Positions 15,891-20,568 of a stretch of 20,568 nucleotides of DNA are shown here, one piece after another. The stretch is from CAZHOV01 sp964534315 (GTDB lineage Bacteria > Bacteroidota > Bacteroidia > Chitinophagales > Saprospiraceae): positions 1 to 20,568 of the forward strand of contig CAZHOV010000106.1 of assembly GCA_964534315.1 (NCBI GenBank), given 5' to 3'. Numbering within the stretch: position 1 is the stretch's first letter; every line of letters starts with the position of its first letter. The position numbers were made by a program, and so were the translations under genes. The notes beneath the pieces are model-generated. The model saw only the letters and a list, made by a program, of their open reading frames with translations. It was not told the origin of the DNA and did not search any database.

Positions 15891-16972
15891 GTCTGATACT
15901 TTTGGGTTCGAATCATTATTCTCGCCACATAATCCTGCTCTTCCTTACTCAGGGTGTGATAAAGCGGCAGACACAGTACGCGACTTGCGATATCGCGGGT
16001 AACCGGTACCGATGCGCTCTTCACATAGTTGAGCGAATCAAGGGAAGGATAGAAATATCGGCGCGGCATTATTCTGCTTTGCTCCAGGGCTTTTTGCATG
16101 CGGGTTAGTGCTGCTTCATCCCGGAATAGCACCGGATAATAGGCATAATTGTATGTGCACTGTTCGGTAATGAGCGGTTTTGCGAGCGCCATGTCCTTGA
16201 GCAGGGTATCGTAATACAAGCTTTGCTCCTTACGCTTGTTTAATATCTCGGTGATATATTGCAAATTGACCAGCCCCATTGCCGCGTGGAATTCCGAGTT
16301 TTTACCGTTGATGCCCACTCCGTCAAATTTTTCCGGTCCATCATGTCCAAAGTTGCGCAGCAGCGCCATATGGCGCAATAACTCCGGATCTTTGGTAATT
16401 ACCGCCCCGCCTTCAATAGTGTGGAATAATTTGGTCGCGTGAAAACTGGTGGTGCTGATATCACCTTGCATAAAAAGCGATTCGCCTTTATACGTCACGC
16501 CAAAGGCATGCGCTGCGTCGTAGATCACTTTGAGTCCATGGGCATCGGCAATGGTTTGGATGGCTTCCACGTCACAGGGATTGCCATATACGTGGGTAGC
16601 CAAAATAGCGGAGGTACGAGTCGTAATGGCATCTTTAATCTTACTCGGGTCAATATTCAGCGTCTTGGCGTCAATATCCACAAAAACCGGCTCGCATCCT
16701 TCCCAAACGATGCTACTGGTAGTAGCTACGTATGAAAAAGGCGTTGTAATGATCTCGCCTGTCAAGCCCAGCGCCTTGATGGCTATCTGAAGGGCAATGG
16801 TGCCATTGCTTACGAACAGCAAGTGATTCAATCCAAGATACTGTTTGAGTTGCAGCTCCAGCTCATTGACCAATGGTCCGTTATTGGTCAGCCAATTGCG
16901 CTCCCAGATACCGGATAGGTAGTGGTCGTAGGCTTCTTTTGGTGGCAAGAAAGGTTTAGTAACGGGGATCAA
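15887..16972 (-). CDS. DegT/DnrJ/EryC1/StrS-family sugar aminotransferase
   Basis: A 361-residue PLP enzyme. Lys181 in SFHATKLFHTIEGG (176-189) is the PLP-binding lysine; YDAAHAFG at 151-158 supplies the aspartate that pairs with the pyridine nitrogen; SNGTIALQIA at 55-64 binds the cofactor phosphate. The N-terminus (IPVTKPFLPP, then LTNNGPLVNELE at 28-39) resembles VioA-type enzymes that make dTDP-4-amino-4,6-dideoxyglucose, but this subfamily call is from memory and tentative. A keto-deoxy sugar donor is needed, yet no RmlA or RmlB gene is here. The start is TTG at 16972 in a TTGA overlap with the sulfotransferase stop. More GC-rich than its two neighbours. Followed directly by the WbqC gene. 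Confidence 0.92.
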   Translation of the reverse strand: MIPVTKPFLPPKEAYDHYLSGIWERNWLTNNGPLVNELELQLKQYLGLNHLLFVSNGTIALQIAIKALGLTGEIITTPFSYVATTSSIVWEGCEPVFVDIDAKTLNIDPSKIKDAITTRTSAILATHVYGNPCDVEAIQTIADAHGLKVIYDAAHAFGVTYKGESLFMQGDISTTSFHATKLFHTIEGGAVITKDPELLRHMALLRNFGHDGPEKFDGVGINGKNSEFHAAMGLVNLQYITEILNKRKEQSLYYDTLLKDMALAKPLITEQCTYNYAYYPVLFRDEAALTRMQKALEQSRIMPRRYFYPSLDSLNYVKSASVPVTRDIASRVLCLPLYHTLSKEEQDYVARIMIRTQKYQT

Positions 16973-17952
16973 GACTCAAACTTTAAAAATAAAGATTTTA
17001 CAAATTTATTTTTGTCGCGTAAAATTTTCATTTCATTTTCCAAAAAACTGTAATGTTTCTCTCGAGATATTCTATCTTTCAATTTTTCTGTAATTTGAAA
17101 TAGGAATTGATTATTCACTCGCCATTGCGCATTTGTTTCCAAATTATAACCAAGCTCTTCCATCATAGATTTAGCAATAGTTTCTACTAACTCGAGGTTT
17201 TTTCCAAATAGTACATCTCGAAATTTACCATAGTTGTCTTTTTTAATAGGCTTATTAATGTTTTTCCAGAGAGGGTGTTTTGCTGCATCTTCATTGTCCT
17301 TACGGGTTGAAAAGCAGCTTACTTCAGTGTCTAAAAAAAGAAATTTTAACAAATCAGCCATTACCCGACTGGTATCTGCTACTAAATCCTCATACTTTAT
17401 AAAATGCATATCAATGTTGTAAAAGCGATGTAGTTGTAAACAAGCTTCCTGCTCTCTAGTCCATTTGGAAATAGCTTTGAAAGGGGTATGCAGATGAATG
17501 GGGGTTCGCAACCAAGAGGCGACATGATCACGAGGATCGCGATAAAGATAGATAAATTTCACCCCGGGAATATCTTTCAAAATACCTAAGGCATACTTGT
17601 GATTGTGGTTGTCTTTAGCAAAATAATTTGCTTTCCCCTCTTTTAGTGCCTTTTCAGCATACGCGGCATGCATGAAATCAATAAAAGATTCCAACCTATA
17701 GGTTTTAATCATTTTCTCCGTATCAAAGAAAAAATTCCAATCGTTGAATGGGTGATTAATGTATCTTTCTATATCTGTCAAAAGTTCCACTCTTTTCTGC
17801 TCACCCAGAGGAAGGTAGTATTTAAACCTCTTAGAAAAGACATCACAAAAATGAGGCGCAATGGGCGCTGAAACCTGAGAATGGTTTCCTAACAAAATTC
17901 TTAGTAAATTGCTACCGGATCTTTCTGAACCTAGAAGGTAAATAGCTTGCAT
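16969..17952 (-). CDS. Sulfotransferase family protein
   Basis: A 327-residue protein. GSERSGSNLLR at 8-18 is the phosphosulfate-binding loop and YLYRDPRDHVASW at 135-147 the 3'-phosphate-binding motif, both well preserved. A conserved YEDLVADTSRVMADLLKFLF helix region follows near 190-210. The C-terminal 80 residues are basic and rich in Lys, Asn and Glu and are not recognised. It lies 34 bases after the exporter ATPase gene and opens the decoration module. No signal peptide, so it is cytoplasmic. It shares only the PAPS-binding elements with the second sulfotransferase at 14383-15192, so the two likely act on different positions. AT-rich. Confidence 0.88.
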   Translation of the reverse strand: MQAIYLLGSERSGSNLLRILLGNHSQVSAPIAPHFCDVFSKRFKYYLPLGEQKRVELLTDIERYINHPFNDWNFFFDTEKMIKTYRLESFIDFMHAAYAEKALKEGKANYFAKDNHNHKYALGILKDIPGVKFIYLYRDPRDHVASWLRTPIHLHTPFKAISKWTREQEACLQLHRFYNIDMHFIKYEDLVADTSRVMADLLKFLFLDTEVSCFSTRKDNEDAAKHPLWKNINKPIKKDNYGKFRDVLFGKNLELVETIAKSMMEELGYNLETNAQWRVNNQFLFQITEKLKDRISREKHYSFLENEMKILRDKNKFVKSLFLKFES

Positions 17953-17986
17953 TGAAATTTAATGATGCTTTATCAGTTAAGATTTT

Positions 17987-19246
17987 TTATGCACATTGCC
18001 AATCAAACTTAGGACGGATAAATCCCCGTGATTTACCAGTCCACATCCCCAATTCCCTTTTTTGTGGATTAATGATGAAACTAATCAAATCTATTTGTGA
18101 AAAGACTATCTTTTTAGTGTTTACCACTATCAAAAAGTTTAAATAAAATGTTCCTTGATTGAAAAAATGTTCTGGTATTTTTAATTTAATAGTGCGCTCT
18201 CCTAGCAATACAATATCATTTTTAGCATGCAAAGTACTAGTTGGAAATAAGAATGTCCCGTCTTCTCCCTTAAATTGAAAGGTGAAATCTATTCGGTCAG
18301 CTATTTTCTGATAATAGTTGTACGCTATCAACACCTCTAAAGAGTCATCCATACTCATTGGCTCATCGAAGCTTTTTCCACTTGCTTTTATACCAATAGA
18401 ATTGATTGTTAATCCGGGGATATGGTGACTTTCGGAGAACTTTCTATAATTACCAAGACCATTATCACCAACCAGATAAGCAGAAATGACCCGGTCCGTA
18501 TTTCCTTGTTCTGTGATGTTGCCAGTTTTCAGCAATAAGCCCCTTGTACAAAGCGTTTTCACACTACCCATATTATGGCTCACAAACAATACCGTTCTCC
18601 CAGACTCTGCCACACTTTCCATTTTCCCCAGACACTTCCGCTGAAACTCCGCATCCCCCACTGCCAGTACTTCATCAATAATCAATATCTCCGGCTCCAG
18701 ATGCGCCGCCACGGCAAAACCCAGGCGCACTTTCATACCGGAAGAGTAGAATTTCACCGGTGTGTCGATATATTTTTCTACCCCAGCAAAGTCCACGATC
18801 TCATCGAATTTGGCGTCTATTTCCCGTTTGGTCATCCCCAGGATGGTGCCGTTCATATATACATTTTCGCGCCCGGTCAGTTCCGGGTGAAAGCCGGTGC
18901 CTACTTCCAGCAAGGAAGATACGCGCCCGCGCAATCGAATACTGCCGGTTGTCGGCTCAGTGATCTTACTAAGTATTTTTAGCAAGGTACTCTTACCAGC
19001 GCCGTTGTGTCCAATGATACCCAAAACTTCCCCTTCTTTGACTTCAAAATTGATATCACGCAGTGCCCAAAATATTGATTCGTCCTCTTCGTCTTTGAAT
19101 TTTTTCAACCGGGATATCCGTCGCAGGTTATTGATTGGATATAGTAAGGTATTTTTAAATTGCTCGGCAAACGTATCTGCTTTCTCCCGCACACCAATAC
19201 GGTAGCGCTTGGATACATTTTCGACCTTTATGACTGTTTTGCTCAT
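17987..19246 (-). CDS. wzt: ABC polysaccharide/O-antigen exporter ATP-binding protein, Wzt-type
   Basis: A 419-residue protein. The nucleotide-binding domain has Walker A GHNGAGKST at 79-87, a Q-loop-like region with LLEVGTGFHPELTGREN at 112-128, the signature YSSGM at 167-171, Walker B ILIIDEVLAVGD at 187-198 and the switch His224. Residues about 265-419 form an extra beta-rich domain like the Wzt C-terminal domain, which in E. coli O9a recognises the modified end of the glycan before export. The gene is split in composition: 34/60 GC in 18841-18900 but 14/60 in 18121-18180, the switch falling near the domain boundary. It starts 9 bases after the permease gene. Exports the finished lipid-linked glycan across the inner membrane. 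Confidence 0.95.
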   Translation of the reverse strand: MSKTVIKVENVSKRYRIGVREKADTFAEQFKNTLLYPINNLRRISRLKKFKDEEDESIFWALRDINFEVKEGEVLGIIGHNGAGKSTLLKILSKITEPTTGSIRLRGRVSSLLEVGTGFHPELTGRENVYMNGTILGMTKREIDAKFDEIVDFAGVEKYIDTPVKFYSSGMKVRLGFAVAAHLEPEILIIDEVLAVGDAEFQRKCLGKMESVAESGRTVLFVSHNMGSVKTLCTRGLLLKTGNITEQGNTDRVISAYLVGDNGLGNYRKFSESHHIPGLTINSIGIKASGKSFDEPMSMDDSLEVLIAYNYYQKIADRIDFTFQFKGEDGTFLFPTSTLHAKNDIVLLGERTIKLKIPEHFFNQGTFYLNFLIVVNTKKIVFSQIDLISFIINPQKRELGMWTGKSRGFIRPKFDWQCA

Positions 19247-19255
19247 TTTCGATTT

Positions 19256-20107
19256 TTATGCTATATCCGCAAAATGTCGTTCCATGCGTTTAAAATAAAA
19301 AGCGCCGAAGATGAAAACCACCAGGGAAACAATTCCACCAATTGCAATCAAATCCCAGGGCATCGGTTTTGTACCCAGGAAAGCAGCGCGCATCCCCTCA
19401 ATGACGCCAACAACCGGATTTAGGGCATAGATGTACAAATATTTTTCTGGAATGATATTGATGGAATAAACCACCGGCACAGTGTACATGAGGATACGTA
19501 CCAGGAAAGTCATGGCGTAATTGACATCCCGATATTGTACCGCCATAGCGGATAAAATCATTCCCGTACCTACTGCGGTCATGATCAGGATCAATAGCAG
19601 TATCGGAAAAAATAGTGCATTGATACTGGGTACATATTGATAATAGATAAACAATCCGATCATCACTAAGAAGGCAATACCAAAATCCAGCAGTTTAGTA
19701 AAAATAGCGGATAGTGGTAATACCAGACGCGGGAAATAAACCTTTGAAAGCATGGCTTTTTGAGCTACAAGCGAATTGGAGGACTCGGTCAATACATTGC
19801 TGAAATAATTCCAGGGCACCATAGCGGCGAAGCTAAATAGGATATACGGTACACCGTCTGAATCCAGCTTGGCTAAATTGCCGAAAATGACTGTGAATAC
19901 CAACGTCTGCACTAAAGGCTGCAAAACCGCCCAACCTACACCCAGTACTGATTGTGCGTATTTGGCTTTAATACCCCGGATCACTAGAAAATATAACAGG
20001 TCCTTATAGCGCCATAATTCCTTGACATCTATGGGCTGCCACCCTCGGGAAGGTTTGATGACGGTGGTATATTCTATATTTTCTGTAGTTACTGGTGATT
20101 TGACCAT
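19256..20107 (-). CDS. wzm: ABC polysaccharide/O-antigen exporter permease, Wzm-type
   Basis: A 283-residue membrane protein of the ABC-2 family. About six hydrophobic segments can be seen near residues 57-76, 87-105, 130-156, 163-188, 198-216 and 253-272, after a cytoplasmic N-terminus of about 50 residues. QYRDVNYA at 191-198 and PWNYFSNVLTESSNSLV (98-114) are typical of O-antigen and teichoic-acid exporter permeases. It pairs with the ATPase gene downstream, separated by 9 bases. ATG at 20107 has no Shine-Dalgarno sequence. It is the first gene of the presumed operon, after a gene-free leader. Confidence 0.95.
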   Translation of the reverse strand: MVKSPVTTENIEYTTVIKPSRGWQPIDVKELWRYKDLLYFLVIRGIKAKYAQSVLGVGWAVLQPLVQTLVFTVIFGNLAKLDSDGVPYILFSFAAMVPWNYFSNVLTESSNSLVAQKAMLSKVYFPRLVLPLSAIFTKLLDFGIAFLVMIGLFIYYQYVPSINALFFPILLLILIMTAVGTGMILSAMAVQYRDVNYAMTFLVRILMYTVPVVYSINIIPEKYLYIYALNPVVGVIEGMRAAFLGTKPMPWDLIAIGGIVSLVVFIFGAFYFKRMERHFADIA

Positions 20108-20155
20108 ATTGTCGATATATTCTTACTTAAGCTTTTGAATTAGGTTGATGGTAGT

Positions 20156-20187
20156 CAAAACTTAATTCACCCCTCTGCCGATAACAA
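20156..20187 (-). promoter_or_regulatory. Possible Bacteroidota-type promoter for the export/glycan operon
   Basis: On the minus strand TTG (20187-20185) is followed after 21 bases by AAGTTTTG (20163-20156). Bacteroidota promoters have TTG or TTTG near -33 and TAnnTTTG near -7; the -7 element here differs at one position. It would place the transcript start about 40 bases before the permease ATG. The match is imperfect, so this is a candidate only. Confidence 0.3.
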
Positions 20188-20190
20188 TGG

Positions 20191-20280
20191 AATTATATGC
20201 GGTACATAGTTGAGGGGGGTGCGAGGTATAATTGAATTAGTCTTTAGGATACCCCCAATTATATCTGAAACATAGTTTGA
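20191..20280. repeat. Pair of imperfect direct repeats in the leader
   Basis: Copy 1 at 20191-20213 and copy 2 at 20257-20280 share AATTATAT, then five unlike bases, then ACATAGT, then TGA with one inserted T in copy 2. Centre-to-centre distance is about 66 bases. The arrangement of two conserved half-sites round a variable 5-base spacer looks like a protein binding site, or else a decayed duplication. Confidence 0.6.
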
Positions 20281-20286
20281 TTGTTA

Positions 20287-20449
20287 TTCGCTATTCGCAT
20301 TTCGCTTTTGGCAATTCGCGGTTCGCGGTTAGGTTTTGGGTCATGGGGTTTGAGTGATAGCTGATAGGTTTTGGGTGATTAGTCTTCGTTTTCTTTCTTT
20401 TTTCTTTTTCTACGTTTTAGCTTTTCGCGGTTGGCAGTTCGCTTTTCGC
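20287..20449. repeat. Low-complexity zone built of TTCGC words
   Basis: TTCGC occurs at 20287, 20294, 20301, 20315, 20322, 20424, 20438 and 20445, in two blocks with related contexts (TTCGCGG, TTTTCGC, TTGGCA). Between the blocks GGTTTTGGGT occurs twice (20332-20341 and 20367-20376). It does not code and has no clear dyad symmetry; it looks like a degenerate intergenic repeat. Confidence 0.6.
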
Positions 20450-20568
20450 GGCTTGTCCGTCTTCCCGTCTGTTTATCTACCTCGGGCAGAAGGCGGATAA
20501 ACTGGCGGATTTGCAGTTTGTTACACATTCCCCGGTCGGAGATGTACGAAAACGTTCAGGTTTCGTAA

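Larger units (their letters stand above)
20108..20568. other. Gene-free leader upstream of the cluster
   Basis: 461 bases with no convincing coding frame on either strand. From left to right it holds a possible promoter for the cluster (about 20156-20187), a pair of direct repeats (20191-20213 and 20257-20280), a zone rich in the word TTCGC (20287-20449), a pyrimidine-rich stretch (about 20385-20410) and a weak hairpin at the very edge. No tRNA or other RNA gene is recognised. Confidence 0.75.

Noticed and set aside
15189..17952. Legionaminic acid LegC role for the aminotransferase
   Set aside because: The N-terminal pattern looks more like VioA-type enzymes, and LegB and LegH partners are not seen; it cannot be excluded but is not supported.
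18575..18982. Open frame of 135 codons on the plus strand
   Set aside because: It lies wholly antisense to the Walker A to Walker B part of the exporter ATPase gene; its sequence has no recognisable family and it is the mirror of a conserved, GC-rich coding region.
20545..20567. Inverted repeat TACGAAA / TTTCGTA as a terminator
   Set aside because: Seven-base AT-rich stem with a nine-base loop and no visible T run before the window ends; too weak to call.

Overview
The window is most of a surface-polysaccharide locus. About 19 genes lie head to tail on the minus strand and are transcribed from right (about 20.1 kb) to left. Most neighbours overlap by a few bases or lie less than 50 bases apart, so they look like one long transcription unit. 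The organism is probably a member of the Bacteroidota. This is inferred from near absence of Shine-Dalgarno sequences, moderate-to-low GC, a possible Bacteroidota-type promoter upstream, and the kinds of genes present. I cannot name a genus.

Right to left. 20108-20568 is a gene-free leader with short repeats. 17987-20107 holds a two-gene ABC exporter (Wzm-like permease, Wzt-like ATPase with a C-terminal glycan-binding-type domain). 13430-17952 holds a decoration module: a sulfotransferase, a sugar aminotransferase, a WbqC-family protein, a second sulfotransferase and a GT2 glycosyltransferase with a run of nine G in its coding strand. 10496-13391 is a nonulosonic (sialic-type) acid module in the order synthase, hydrolysing 2-epimerase, CMP-transferase. 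2421-10530 is a glycosyltransferase block: an unclassified GT-B-like protein, four GT4-type enzymes, one GT2, a truncated glycosyltransferase remnant and a pyruvyltransferase-family protein. 1-2394 holds a non-hydrolysing UDP-GlcNAc 2-epimerase and an asparagine synthetase cut by the window edge.

Together the genes suggest a strongly anionic exported glycan: a nonulosonic acid activated with CMP, sulfate esters from two sulfotransferases, possibly pyruvate ketals, an amino-deoxy sugar and ManNAc-type residues, exported by an ABC transporter. No initiating phospho-sugar transferase, Wzx/Wzy, RmlA/B or PAPS synthesis genes are seen, so these must lie outside the window.

The locus is a compositional mosaic. 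The ATPase domain of the exporter, wecB and asnB are relatively GC-rich, while many glycosyltransferase genes and the C-terminal domain of the exporter ATPase are very AT-rich. This fits a conserved frame with exchangeable contents. The points most worth checking are the co-occurrence of sulfotransferases with a nonulosonic acid module, the G9 tract as a possible phase switch, and the unclassified protein next to the CMP-transferase gene.
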